A DNA stretch of 31,207 nt from an uncultured Clostridia bacterium (GTDB taxonomy: Bacteria; Bacillota; Clostridia; Oscillospirales; Oscillospiraceae): NCBI GenBank assembly GCA_945927915.1, contig CAMEMX010000001.1:1-31207 (forward strand), in the 5' to 3' direction. How positions within the stretch are numbered: position 1 is the first letter of the stretch; every line of letters begins with the position of its first letter. The notes under the pieces were generated by a model, which did not search any database, was not told the origin of the DNA, and saw only the letters and a list, made by a program, of their open reading frames with translations. The position numbers were made by a program, and so were the translations under genes. Positions 24,061 to 31,198 of the stretch are shown piece after piece.

Positions 24061-25481
24061 AGCTATTCGGTAACAAGAAGCGGCGGCCTGCGCAAAAGAG
24101 GCCGCAGCAGACGCAAGAGCTGCGCCAGCCGCCGCAGATCATGCAATCTGCGGACGAGTACCGTCGCCCGGTGCAGCGGACGCAGCCGGCGGAGGACTAC
24201 CGCCGGGTGCCGCAGCAACCGCAGCCTCCGGAACAGACGCAGGAGGAGAGCCGCCTCAGCGGAAAGACAAAAGCGTGGCTGCTGCTTGCCGCCTCGGTAT
24301 GCGTTTTTCTCTGCGCGGTGGTCATGTGCCTGTCCCTGATCAGTAAGAGTACTGCGCCGATCGAGCTTCCGCCGCTTGACGAACCGAAGGAGCTGCAATA
24401 TGTCGTGAACTCCGTCAAGCCGTCGACTGTGGATATGCCGACGGAGGGGGTTGCGCCGGTCAGCCGCAACGATTCCGAGACGCTCAATATCCTGCTGCTC
24501 ACGAGAAGCGCCGATAATCCCCGGACGGACGCCGTCGTGCTTGTTTCGGTCGATATGCAGACGGGTGAGCTTGCACTTCTGAGCTTCCCGCGTGACACCT
24601 ATGTCGCGGGCAATTATGAAACGCCCAAGCTGAGCCTTGTCTACCAGGAGGCGGACGACGGCAAGATGCGCGGCATTCAGGCGGTTTGGGAAAAGGTCGC
24701 GAATATGGTCGGCTTCACGCCGGACTACTATTTCGTTTTGGACGAAGCGTCGCTGACGACGATGACTGATCTCGTCGGCGGTGTGAACTTCATGGTCCCG
24801 GACAGCCCGAATTACAGCCTGCTCTCCGGCGGTCAGCAGCATCTCGACGGCAAAAAGGCAATGCAGCTTTTGAGCTACCGGGAGACCTATACGGATGTGG
24901 AGACCGAGCCTGCACAAGTGCAGCGGGACTTCCTGCTCAAGCTGCTGGAAGCTCTGCTTTCCGACCCGCAGACCTATCAGGAGAATGCCGAGAAGATCGC
25001 AGCGGCGGCGGATACGGACCTGAGTGCAGGAAATCTTGCCTACCTTGCCTATCTCCTTCAGAATACCGACCTTCAGAATGCTTTCAGCCGTGCGCTGCCC
25101 GGCGGACAGATCGAGATCGACGGCGAGCTGTTCTATGAGGTCGAGCCCGAAAAAGCGCTGGAGCTGCTCAATGTGCATTTCAATCCGAATGACAGGGCGC
25201 TGACCGTCTATGACATCAACTTCCGGCAGGAGACGGGTGACAGCGGCAGCGGCACCTATGATTCCTTTGGCTTCAGCAGCACGACCGAGAAACCGGAGGA
25301 GACGACGAAAGACCCGACGGAGGACTCCGAAAACACCGACAATACGGACAATACGGACAATACGGACAACACGGACAACACGGACGACACCGACGAGACG
25401 ACCGCACCGACGGAAGGCCCGGAGCCGCCTGCCGAGTCGACCGACCCGCCGACAGAGCCGGAGCCTCCGGAGGAGCCGTGA
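24057..25481 (+). CDS. LytR-CpsA-Psr (LCP) family cell-wall polymer ligase
   Basis: 474 aa from the ATG overlapping the nadD-yqeK stop; the frame is open upstream but inside that gene. LCP enzymes move lipid-linked glycopolymers onto peptidoglycan outside the cell. The cytoplasmic N-terminus (1-70) is rich in Gln, Pro and Arg with two similar segments (SADEYRRPVQ, PAEDYRRVPQ). One membrane helix spans about 73-95. The LCP domain (about 142-310) has LNILLLTRSADNPRTDAVVL, LSFPRDTYV with the key Arg-Asp, DLVGGVNFMVP, and a late AQVQRDFLLKLL. The tail is disordered: seven near-identical Asn-Thr-Asp triplets, then Thr/Pro/Glu-rich sequence to the end. It belongs to the nadD-LCP-rsfS block usual in clostridia. 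Confidence 0.9.
   Translation: MKLFGNKKRRPAQKRPQQTQELRQPPQIMQSADEYRRPVQRTQPAEDYRRVPQQPQPPEQTQEESRLSGKTKAWLLLAASVCVFLCAVVMCLSLISKSTAPIELPPLDEPKELQYVVNSVKPSTVDMPTEGVAPVSRNDSETLNILLLTRSADNPRTDAVVLVSVDMQTGELALLSFPRDTYVAGNYETPKLSLVYQEADDGKMRGIQAVWEKVANMVGFTPDYYFVLDEASLTTMTDLVGGVNFMVPDSPNYSLLSGGQQHLDGKKAMQLLSYRETYTDVETEPAQVQRDFLLKLLEALLSDPQTYQENAEKIAAAADTDLSAGNLAYLAYLLQNTDLQNAFSRALPGGQIEIDGELFYEVEPEKALELLNVHFNPNDRALTVYDINFRQETGDSGSGTYDSFGFSSTTEKPEETTKDPTEDSENTDNTDNTDNTDNTDNTDDTDETTAPTEGPEPPAESTDPPTEPEPPEEP
25332..25394 (+). repeat. Seven 9-bp tandem repeats encoding Asn-Thr-Asp
   Basis: Seven in-frame 9-base units run through the tail of the LCP gene; six encode Asn-Thr-Asp and the last Asp-Thr-Asp. 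The units differ only at a few third positions and the first base of the last unit. Because the unit is a multiple of three, copy-number changes would keep the frame and alter only tail length. Confidence 0.9.
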
Positions 25482-25528
25482 AACAGAACACAACACCAAC
25501 GCCGCGCAAGCGGAGAATGGAGCAAACT

Positions 25529-25885
25529 ATGAATACACCGAAAGAAATCGCAATGTATGCCGCAAAGGTACTCGACGACCGCAAGGGCCTTGGCATCAAG
25601 CTGCTTGAGGTCACGGACGTCACCAGCATCGCAGACTATTTCCTGATCTGCACCGGCACGTCCAACACCCATGTCAAGACGCTGTGCGACAGCGTCGAGG
25701 AGGCCGTCACCGACGAGATGGGCGAAGCGCTGCTACACCGCGAGGGACATCGCGGCGGAACATGGGTGCTGCTGGACTTCGGCTGTCTGGTCGTCCATGT
25801 TTTCACGAACGAAACGCGTGAGTTTTACGATCTGGAGCGCCTCTGGAACGACGCAAAGGAAATTCCGCTGACTTTTGAGAAATAA
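25529..25885 (+). CDS. rsfS: Ribosomal silencing factor RsfS
   Basis: 118 aa, typical. RsfS binds ribosomal protein uL14 and blocks joining of the subunits when nutrients are short. The ATG at 25529 has GGAG 6 bases upstream; an ATG at 25517 and a GTG at 25478 are in frame but have poor spacing or overlap the LCP stop. Family motifs are DYFLICTGTSNTHVKTLCDS, HREGHRGGTWVLLDFG and VVHVFTNETREFYDLERLW. It is 15 bases before leuS, which also acts in translation. The gene follows NadD-YqeK and LCP as in other clostridia. Confidence 0.96.
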   Translation: MNTPKEIAMYAAKVLDDRKGLGIKLLEVTDVTSIADYFLICTGTSNTHVKTLCDSVEEAVTDEMGEALLHREGHRGGTWVLLDFGCLVVHVFTNETREFYDLERLWNDAKEIPLTFEK

Positions 25886-25900
25886 AAAAAGAGGGATAAC

Positions 25901-28312
25901 ATGAAATACGATTTTACTGCCATCGAACAGAAATGGCACAAGATCTGGGACGAAAAACAGCTTTACAAGGCGGAGACCGGCGGCGATAAAAAGAAATTCT
26001 ATGCGCTCATCGAATTCCCGTACCCTTCGGGTGCAGGTCTGCACGTCGGTCACGCCCGGCCCTATACCGCGATGGATGTCATTGCGCGCAAGCACCGGAT
26101 GCAGGGCGAGAACGTCCTGTTCCCGATGGGCTACGACGCTTTCGGCCTGCCCACGGAGAACTACGCGATCAAGAACCACATCCACCCCGCCATCGTGACG
26201 AAGAACAACATCGAGACCTTCCGCGGTCAGCTCCAGGCGCTCGGCTACAGCTTCGACTGGGACAGAGAGATCAACACCACCGACCCGAAATATTTCAAGT
26301 GGACGCAGTGGATCTTCCTCCAGCTCTACAAGAACGGCCTTGCTTACAAGACCAAGATGCCCGTGAACTGGTGCACCTCCTGCAAGTGCGTGCTGGCGAA
26401 CGAAGAGGTCGTCGAGGGCGTGTGCGAGCGCTGCGGAAGCCCGGTCATCCGCAAGGAGCAGAGCCAGTGGATGCTGCGCATCACGAAATACGCCCAGCGC
26501 CTGCTGGACGATCTGGATGAGGTCGACTTCATCGACCGCGTGAAGCTCCAGCAGCGCAACTGGATCGGCCGTTCGACCGGCGCGGAGGTGCGCTTTGAGA
26601 CGACCGCCGGCGATACCGTCACCGTTTTCACCACCCGCCCGGACACCCTTTTCGGCGCGACCTACATGGTTCTCTCGCCGGAGCACGCGCTGATGGAAAA
26701 GTGGATGGACAAGCTGGAAAACGCCGCCGAGGTCAAGGCGTATCAGGCGGCGGCCGCGGCAAAGTCCGACATGGAGCGCACCGAGCTTTCCAAGGAAAAG
26801 ACCGGCGTCAAGCTCGCAGGTGTGATGGGTATTAACCCCGTCAACGGCAAGAAGATCCCGATCTTCATTTCCGACTATGTCCTTGCGACCTATGGCACCG
26901 GCGCGATCATGGCTGTGCCTGCGCACGATGAGCGCGACTGGGACTTCGCCAAGAAGTTCGGCTGCGAGATCATCGAGGTCGTCAAGGGCGGCAACGTGCA
27001 GGAGGCGCCCTTCACCGACTGCGCCACGGGCGTGATGGTCAATTCCGACTTCCTTGACGGCATGAGCGTCGAGGAGGCCAAAAAGGCGATCATCGCCTAC
27101 CTGACCGAGAAGGGCATCGGCGAGGCAAAGGTCAACTTCAAGCTGCGCGACTGGGTCTTCTCCCGCCAGCGCTATTGGGGCGAGCCGATCCCCATCGTGC
27201 ATTGCCCGAAGTGCGGCACCGTCCCGCTCGACGAGAAGGAACTGCCGCTGCTCCTGCCGCAGGTCGACAGCTACGAGCCGACCGATGACGGTCAGTCTCC
27301 GCTTGCCAAGATGACCGACTGGGTCAACACGACCTGTCCGTGCTGCGGCGGCCCCGCCAAGCGCGAGACGGACACCATGCCCCAGTGGGCCGGCTCCTCA
27401 TGGTACTATCTGCGCTATATGGACCCGCACAATGACGACGCGCTGGCCTCGAAGGAGGCGCTCGAATACTGGAGCCCGGTCGACTGGTACAACGGCGGCA
27501 TGGAGCATACGACGCTCCACCTGCTCTACAGCCGCTTCTGGCACAAGTTCCTCTATGACATCGGCGTTGTGCCGACGAAGGAGCCTTACGCCAAGCGCAC
27601 CAGCCACGGCATGATCCTCGGCGAGGGCGGCATCAAGATGTCCAAGTCCCGCGGCAACGTCATCAATCCCACCGACGTCATCGCGGAGTACGGCGCGGAC
27701 ACGATGCGCACCTATATCATCTTCATCGGCGACTTTGAGAAGGCGGCCTCCTGGGCGACCAACGCCGTCAAGGGCTGCAAGCGCTTCCTGGACAAGGTTT
27801 GGAACCTTGCCGAAACGGTGACCGACCACGAGACGGCTTACAGCGCCAAAAACGAGGCGATCCTGCACAAGACGATCAAAAAGGTCTCATCCGACATTGA
27901 CACGCTCAAGGGCAACACCGCGCTTGCAGCGTTGATGACGCTGTGCAACGAGCTGACCGATAACGGCTGCAACGCAGCCGAGCTGAAGACGCTCCTGCAG
28001 CTTCTCAGCCCGTTTGCCCCGCACATCTGCGACGAGATCTGGGAGCTGCACGGCTTTGAGGGCATCTGCTCCGTTTCCTCCTGGCCGACCTATGACGAGG
28101 CCAAGTGCAAGGACAGCGAGATCGACATGGCTGTGCAGGTCAACGGCAAGCTCCGCGGCACCATCCACGTCGCGGCTGACCTTGATAACGACAGCGTCGT
28201 TGCGGCGGCGACCGCGGACGAGAAGGTCTCTGCCTTCCTCGCCCGTCTCGGCGGCAGCATCGTCAAGACCATCGTCGTAAAGAACAAGCTGGTCAATCTG
28301 ATCGTGAAATAA
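25901..28312 (+). CDS. leuS: Leucyl-tRNA synthetase
   Basis: 803 aa, normal for bacterial LeuRS. It charges tRNA-Leu with leucine and edits mischarged products. The HIGH-type motif is His48-Val-Gly-His51 within [15 protein letters not shown], and the KMSKS loop is at 579-583. The editing (CP1) domain has [14 protein letters not shown] and [19 protein letters not shown]. Cys-rich segments (CTSCKC...CERCG; CPKCG; CPCCG) suggest zinc sites in the connective domains. The C-terminal part contains the anticodon-binding helices and a small terminal domain. The site GAGGG precedes the ATG. Only 15 bases separate it from rsfS, so there is no room for a T-box leader. A hairpin terminator follows the stop. 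Confidence 0.97.
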   Translation: MKYDFTAIEQKWHKIWDEKQLYKAETGGDKKKFYALIEFPYPSGAGLHVGHARPYTAMDVIARKHRMQGENVLFPMGYDAFGLPTENYAIKNHIHPAIVTKNNIETFRGQLQALGYSFDWDREINTTDPKYFKWTQWIFLQLYKNGLAYKTKMPVNWCTSCKCVLANEEVVEGVCERCGSPVIRKEQSQWMLRITKYAQRLLDDLDEVDFIDRVKLQQRNWIGRSTGAEVRFETTAGDTVTVFTTRPDTLFGATYMVLSPEHALMEKWMDKLENAAEVKAYQAAAAAKSDMERTELSKEKTGVKLAGVMGINPVNGKKIPIFISDYVLATYGTGAIMAVPAHDERDWDFAKKFGCEIIEVVKGGNVQEAPFTDCATGVMVNSDFLDGMSVEEAKKAIIAYLTEKGIGEAKVNFKLRDWVFSRQRYWGEPIPIVHCPKCGTVPLDEKELPLLLPQVDSYEPTDDGQSPLAKMTDWVNTTCPCCGGPAKRETDTMPQWAGSSWYYLRYMDPHNDDALASKEALEYWSPVDWYNGGMEHTTLHLLYSRFWHKFLYDIGVVPTKEPYAKRTSHGMILGEGGIKMSKSRGNVINPTDVIAEYGADTMRTYIIFIGDFEKAASWATNAVKGCKRFLDKVWNLAETVTDHETAYSAKNEAILHKTIKKVSSDIDTLKGNTALAALMTLCNELTDNGCNAAELKTLLQLLSPFAPHICDEIWELHGFEGICSVSSWPTYDEAKCKDSEIDMAVQVNGKLRGTIHVAADLDNDSVVAAATADEKVSAFLARLGGSIVKTIVVKNKLVNLIVK

Positions 28313-28317
28313 GGAAG

Positions 28318-28353
28318 AATGCAGGGTATGCCATGCCGGCAACCCTGCATTTT
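28318..28353 (+). terminator. Intrinsic terminator after leuS
   Basis: A 10-bp stem (28318-28327 with 28342-28351) extends inward by four more pairs after one mismatch, with a 5-base loop, and is followed by TTTTCT overlapping the stem end. It starts 5 bases after the leuS stop. The T-run is short, so some read-through into the PAS gene, which has no visible promoter of its own, is likely. Confidence 0.75.
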
Positions 28354-28373
28354 CTAAAAAAGGAGAAGCAAAT

Positions 28374-28763
28374 ATGAATCGAAGCATCTTTTTTCAGAGC
28401 CTGATCGAACAGGAAAACAGCGCAGTTGTGATATGCGACGTGTCACATAAAATAATCTATATGAATCCCTGCGCGCAACGGCAATACGCAATGTGCGGCG
28501 GTACGTCGTTGATGGGAACAAGCCTTCTGGACTGCCACTTGCCGGAATCGCAGGAGAAAATACAGAGGGTCGTCGACTGGTTCCGTTCTGACCGCACACA
28601 TAACCGCGTATTCATTTCGCACAACCAGAAGCACAACCGTGACAGCTATATGGTAGCGCTGCGCGACGATGTGGGTGAGCTGATCGGTTACGCCGAACGA
28701 CAGGTCTGCCGCACGCCGGAGGAATCTGCGCCGTATAGTTTCTGCGCGGATGAAGTTAAGTAA
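28374..28763 (+). CDS. Small stand-alone PAS-domain protein
   Basis: 129 aa, an almost bare PAS domain with no kinase, cyclase or DNA-binding part attached. AVVICDVSHKIIYMNPCAQR resembles the usual PAS beginning (a sensed state, then a strand and a MNPxA motif), followed by LMGTSLLDCHLPES, a helix region, and the closing strands YMVALRDDVGELIGYAERQ. From memory, similar short proteins are common in clostridia and are annotated only as PAS domain-containing. A cofactor (haem, flavin or a small ligand) cannot be told; three Cys lie in the core half (Cys30, Cys42, Cys46 approximately) and could bind metal or respond to redox. AGGAG lies about 10 bases before the ATG. It sits between the leuS terminator and the rpsU promoter. 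No partner gene is obvious. Confidence 0.75.
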   Translation: MNRSIFFQSLIEQENSAVVICDVSHKIIYMNPCAQRQYAMCGGTSLMGTSLLDCHLPESQEKIQRVVDWFRSDRTHNRVFISHNQKHNRDSYMVALRDDVGELIGYAERQVCRTPEESAPYSFCADEVK

Positions 28764-28856
28764 ACAAAAAAACAGAGCGTGCTTTCGGCCGAAGCGTCTG
28801 ATCTGAGGAAAAGAAAGCGGATTTTCTCAAAAAACAAAAAATTTTGCAGATATTGC

Positions 28857-28885
28857 TTGACAATTTGCCTTGCAATCACTATAAT
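28857..28885 (+). promoter_or_regulatory. Consensus sigma-A promoter of rpsU
   Basis: TTGACA (28857-28862), 17 bases and TATAAT (28880-28885) match the consensus at every position, and the bases around it are AT-rich. Transcription would begin near 28892, giving a leader of about 63 bases before rpsU. It is the best promoter in the window, as expected for a ribosomal protein. The 191 bases between the PAS gene and rpsU hold this promoter and the leader hairpin, and nothing else I can support. Confidence 0.92.
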
Positions 28886-28912
28886 AGTTGTTGCCGTGTT
28901 GCGGCCCTGAAA

Positions 28913-28935
28913 GCATCCTGGATCGAGCCGGATGC
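28913..28935 (+). promoter_or_regulatory. Stem-loop in the rpsU leader
   Basis: GCATCC (28913-28918) pairs with GGATGC (28930-28935), and two further G-C pairs form inside if T28919 bulges, closing a 6-base loop. It lies in the predicted rpsU leader, about 20 bases before the start codon and next to the GGAGGGAGG site. It could be a site for feedback by S21 or simply a structured leader; neither is shown. Confidence 0.3.
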
Positions 28936-28954
28936 GTCGGAGGGAGGGAAATCA

Positions 28955-29137
28955 ATGTCTGAAATCCGTGTCAAAGAGAACGAGTCTTTGGAGAGTGCTC
29001 TGAAGCGCTTCAAGAGAAGCTGCCAGAAGGACGGCGTCATCGCCGAGGTCAAGAAGAGAGAGCATTATGTCAGCCCGAGTCTCAAGCGGAAGCAGAAGTC
29101 CGAAGCTGCTCGTAAAAACAAGAGAAGAGGCTATTGA
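28955..29137 (+). CDS. rpsU: Small ribosomal subunit protein bS21
   Basis: 60 aa, the usual Bacillota size. S21 binds late to the 30S subunit near the anti-Shine-Dalgarno end of 16S rRNA and helps initiation. The ATG at 28955 follows GGAGGGAGG; the frame is open upstream but that lies in the promoter and leader. The sequence begins [20 protein letters not shown] and ends with a basic tail ([16 protein letters not shown]), fully typical. It is a single-gene unit with a consensus promoter before it and a strong terminator after it. Confidence 0.98.
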   Translation: MSEIRVKENESLESALKRFKRSCQKDGVIAEVKKREHYVSPSLKRKQKSEAARKNKRRGY

Positions 29138-29158
29138 TTCCCGTTTTCTTGTCAGTCG

Positions 29159-29200
29159 AAAGCTCCTTGCGAAAGCAGGGAGCTTTTTCCTTGCTTTTTT
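29159..29200 (+). terminator. Intrinsic terminator of rpsU with GNRA loop
   Basis: A 12-bp stem (29159-29170 with 29175-29186, one T-G pair) is capped by a GAAA tetraloop. It is followed by TT, CC, then TTGCTTTTTT, so the T-rich tail is partly interrupted. The hairpin begins 22 bases after the rpsU stop. Its T-rich tail contains the -35 box proposed for xdhC. Confidence 0.9.
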
Positions 29201-29219
29201 GTGCGTGATGCTGTAGAAT
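29191..29219 (+). promoter_or_regulatory. Candidate promoter of the XdhC-family gene
   Basis: TTGCTT (29191-29196), 17 bases and TAGAAT (29214-29219). Transcription would begin near 29226, 27 bases before the GTG start. The -35 lies in the T-rich tail of the rpsU terminator. Both boxes depart from consensus by one or two bases, so a moderate promoter. Confidence 0.5.
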
Positions 29220-29252
29220 AAATAACGAAAATACGATGTGGAGGGATCCCGC

Positions 29253-30227
29253 GTGAAAAAACTGACGCATAAACTCATCGCAGCGCTGGAAAAGGGGCAA
29301 AATGCCGCACTTTGCACCATCCTTGAAAGCACCGGCTCCTCACCGCGCGGCGCAGGCGCACGTCTGGCGGTGTTCGCCGACGGCTCGACCGCCGGCACGA
29401 TCGGCGGCGGCAAGGCAGAGCTGCTTGCCGCGCAGGAGGCGCTCACCCTGTTTGACGGCGGGAAACCCTGCCTGCGCACCTATGAGCTCGGGCCGGAAAA
29501 GCCCTCCGCGATCGGCATGATCTGCGGCGGCACGGTGAAGGTGTTTTTCCAGCTTTTGACGCCGCAGGAGATTCCCGTGCTGCGGAAAATGTATGACGCG
29601 CTCAACACCGACGCGAACGCATGGCTTACTCTCCGGGTCACGGACGGCATAGTTGAGACGTTTGAGATCGTGAATGAGGAAGCGGCTGCCGCCGATCCTA
29701 CGCTGTTTTCCCGCCGTGCGGTGCTGCGGGAGGGAGAGACGCTCGTCTATGCCGAGCCGCTGGTGCGCGCAGGACGCGTCTTTGTCTTCGGCGGCGGCCA
29801 CGTCGGGCAGGCGCTCGTCCCCGTGCTTGCAGGCGTCGGCTTCCGCGTTAGCGTCTATGACAGCCGACCGGAGCTTGCAAATGCGGAGCATTTTGCACAG
29901 GCGGAGCAGATCATCTGCGGCTCGTATGAGCAAATCACGGTCAAGCCGACCGAAAATGACTATGTGGTCATTATGACGCCCGGCCACCAGGGTGATTTTG
30001 CGCTGCTGTCGCAGGTGCTGCGCCTGCAAACGCGCTACGTCGGCTGCATCGGCAGCCGCCACAAGATCGCGCGGACGAAGGAGCTTCTGCGTGAAGCGGG
30101 CATTTCCGACGAGGCGATCGCCCGGGTGCATTGGCCGATCGGTCTGCCCATTCTTGCCGAGACGCCCGCGGAGATCGCCATCAGCATCGCGGCAGAGCTG
30201 ATCAAATGCCGCGCAGAGTGCCAATAG
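29253..30227 (+). CDS. XdhC/CoxI-family protein (molybdenum-hydroxylase maturation factor type)
   Basis: 324 aa from the GTG at 29253, which has GGAGGG about 7 bases upstream; an in-frame GTG at 29238 lies at that site and is rejected. XdhC proteins carry and help sulfurate the molybdenum cofactor before insertion into xanthine dehydrogenase-type enzymes. The N-terminal XdhC_CoxI domain shows LESTGSSPRGAGARLAVF, TIGGGKAE and GMICGGTVKVFF. The C-terminal Rossmann domain shows FVFGGGHVGQALVPVL, MTPGHQGDF, YVGCIGSRHK and HWPIGLPILAETPAEIA. No hydroxylase or cofactor gene is in the window, so the client enzyme is unknown; in clostridia it may be a selenium-dependent hydroxylase. The stop is 6 bases from the oppositely oriented gene's stop. 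Confidence 0.88.
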   Translation: MKKLTHKLIAALEKGQNAALCTILESTGSSPRGAGARLAVFADGSTAGTIGGGKAELLAAQEALTLFDGGKPCLRTYELGPEKPSAIGMICGGTVKVFFQLLTPQEIPVLRKMYDALNTDANAWLTLRVTDGIVETFEIVNEEAAAADPTLFSRRAVLREGETLVYAEPLVRAGRVFVFGGGHVGQALVPVLAGVGFRVSVYDSRPELANAEHFAQAEQIICGSYEQITVKPTENDYVVIMTPGHQGDFALLSQVLRLQTRYVGCIGSRHKIARTKELLREAGISDEAIARVHWPIGLPILAETPAEIAISIAAELIKCRAECQ

Positions 30228-30233
30228 GGGAGA

Positions 30234-31133
30234 CTACGGTTTGCCGCGCAGGAAGGCGAGTGCCTGCTGCGCGGCAACCGCGCCGTCGCTGACCGCTGTG
30301 ACGATCTGTCGCAGCGGTTTTTTGCGCACGTCACCGGCGACATAGACGCCCGGAAGGGCGGTTCGGGTGTCCTCTGCCGCGAGCAGATAGCCCTTCGCGT
30401 CGGCGGCGAGGGCAGGAAGAAACGGAGCGCTTTCGGGCTGACGGCCGATGGCAACGAACAGCCCATCGACGTCGAGTGTCTCACGACGTCCGTTTTCATC
30501 CAGAACGACGCCGGTCAGTTGCTGCTGCCCCAGCAGCTCGCGCACCGCGCAATTCGGGCGAAAGACCACGGAGGAAGAAAAGAGCTTCTCTTGTAACGCC
30601 GCCTCGGCGCGCAGCGTTGCCCTGCGGTGCAGCAGATAGACAGTCTCACATTGGTGCGCCAGGTGTAGCGCCTCCGACACGGCAGAGTTGCCTCCACCGA
30701 CCACAGCCACACGCTTGCCTCGGAAGAACCGCCCATCGCAGGTGGCGCAGTAGCTCAACCCCCGTCCGAGAAAGCGTTCCTCCTGCGCAAGACCGAGCTT
30801 CGCCGGCGCTGCGCCCGTCGCAAGGATCACGCAGGGCGCCTCAAACGTCTGCGACCCGCTGCGCAGTCTCTTGATTTCGCCGGAAAGGTCGCCGGATACG
30901 ATCTCCGCTTGCAGTATTTTTGCGCCGAATTGCTCCGCTTGCCGCTGCATCGCCTGCGAAAGCGAATAGCCGTCCTCCATCGCTGCGGGATAGTTTTCAA
31001 TCTTCTCTGCAAGCGCCATCTGTCCGCCGACGAGCGCCTTTTCCAGCGCGGTCACGGAAAGCCCCGCACGGGCGCAATAAAGCGCCGCCGACAGTCCCGC
31101 AGGCCCTGCGCCGATAATCAGAACATCCTGCAC
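30234..31133 (-). CDS. trxB: Thioredoxin reductase-like NAD(P)H-dependent flavoprotein
   Basis: 299 aa from the GTG at 31133, chosen because it follows an extended ribosome binding site; a TTG ten codons earlier (31163) is less well spaced. The FAD turn is IIGAGPAGLSAALYCARAG, followed by VGGQMALAEKIENYP. The redox-active pair is Cys-Ala-Thr-Cys in SYCATCDGRFF, and the NADPH turn is VVGGGNSAVSEAL with LLHRRATLRA. The end has VYVAGDVRKKPLRQIVTAVSDGA, typical of TrxB. These enzymes use NADPH to reduce thioredoxin or related partners. The usual GGGDSA reads GGGNSA. No thioredoxin gene is adjacent, so a specialised partner is possible. It converges on xdhC. Confidence 0.88.
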   Translation of the reverse strand: MQDVLIIGAGPAGLSAALYCARAGLSVTALEKALVGGQMALAEKIENYPAAMEDGYSLSQAMQRQAEQFGAKILQAEIVSGDLSGEIKRLRSGSQTFEAPCVILATGAAPAKLGLAQEERFLGRGLSYCATCDGRFFRGKRVAVVGGGNSAVSEALHLAHQCETVYLLHRRATLRAEAALQEKLFSSSVVFRPNCAVRELLGQQQLTGVVLDENGRRETLDVDGLFVAIGRQPESAPFLPALAADAKGYLLAAEDTRTALPGVYVAGDVRKKPLRQIVTAVSDGAVAAQQALAFLRGKP

Positions 31134-31134
31134 A

Positions 31135-31148
31135 TGGATCACCTCCTT
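31135..31148 (-). promoter_or_regulatory. Fully extended Shine-Dalgarno site of the thioredoxin reductase-like gene
   Basis: On the - strand the 14 bases AAGGAGGTGATCCA precede the GTG start by one base. They are complementary to the whole 3' end of bacterial 16S rRNA (TGGATCACCTCCTT), far beyond the usual 5-7 bases. The core GGAGG is about 8 bases from the start codon. It decides the GTG start. Confidence 0.85.
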
Positions 31149-31170
31149 GTCAGTATGCCCCAAATCCTCC

Positions 31171-31198
31171 GTTTTACGGCGAAAGTTTTACGGCGAAA
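31171..31198. repeat. Two tandem copies of a 14-bp sequence
   Basis: GTTTTACGGCGAAA occurs twice head to tail (31171-31184 and 31185-31198), upstream of the thioredoxin reductase-like gene. There is no gene visible over it; the last 59 bases of the window hold only this repeat. It may be part of a promoter/operator or of a gene that continues beyond the window. Confidence 0.7.

Noticed and set aside
31135..31148. Possible end of a 16S rRNA gene
   Set aside because: Only 14 bases match and no further rRNA sequence is present; it is the ribosome binding site of the - strand gene.
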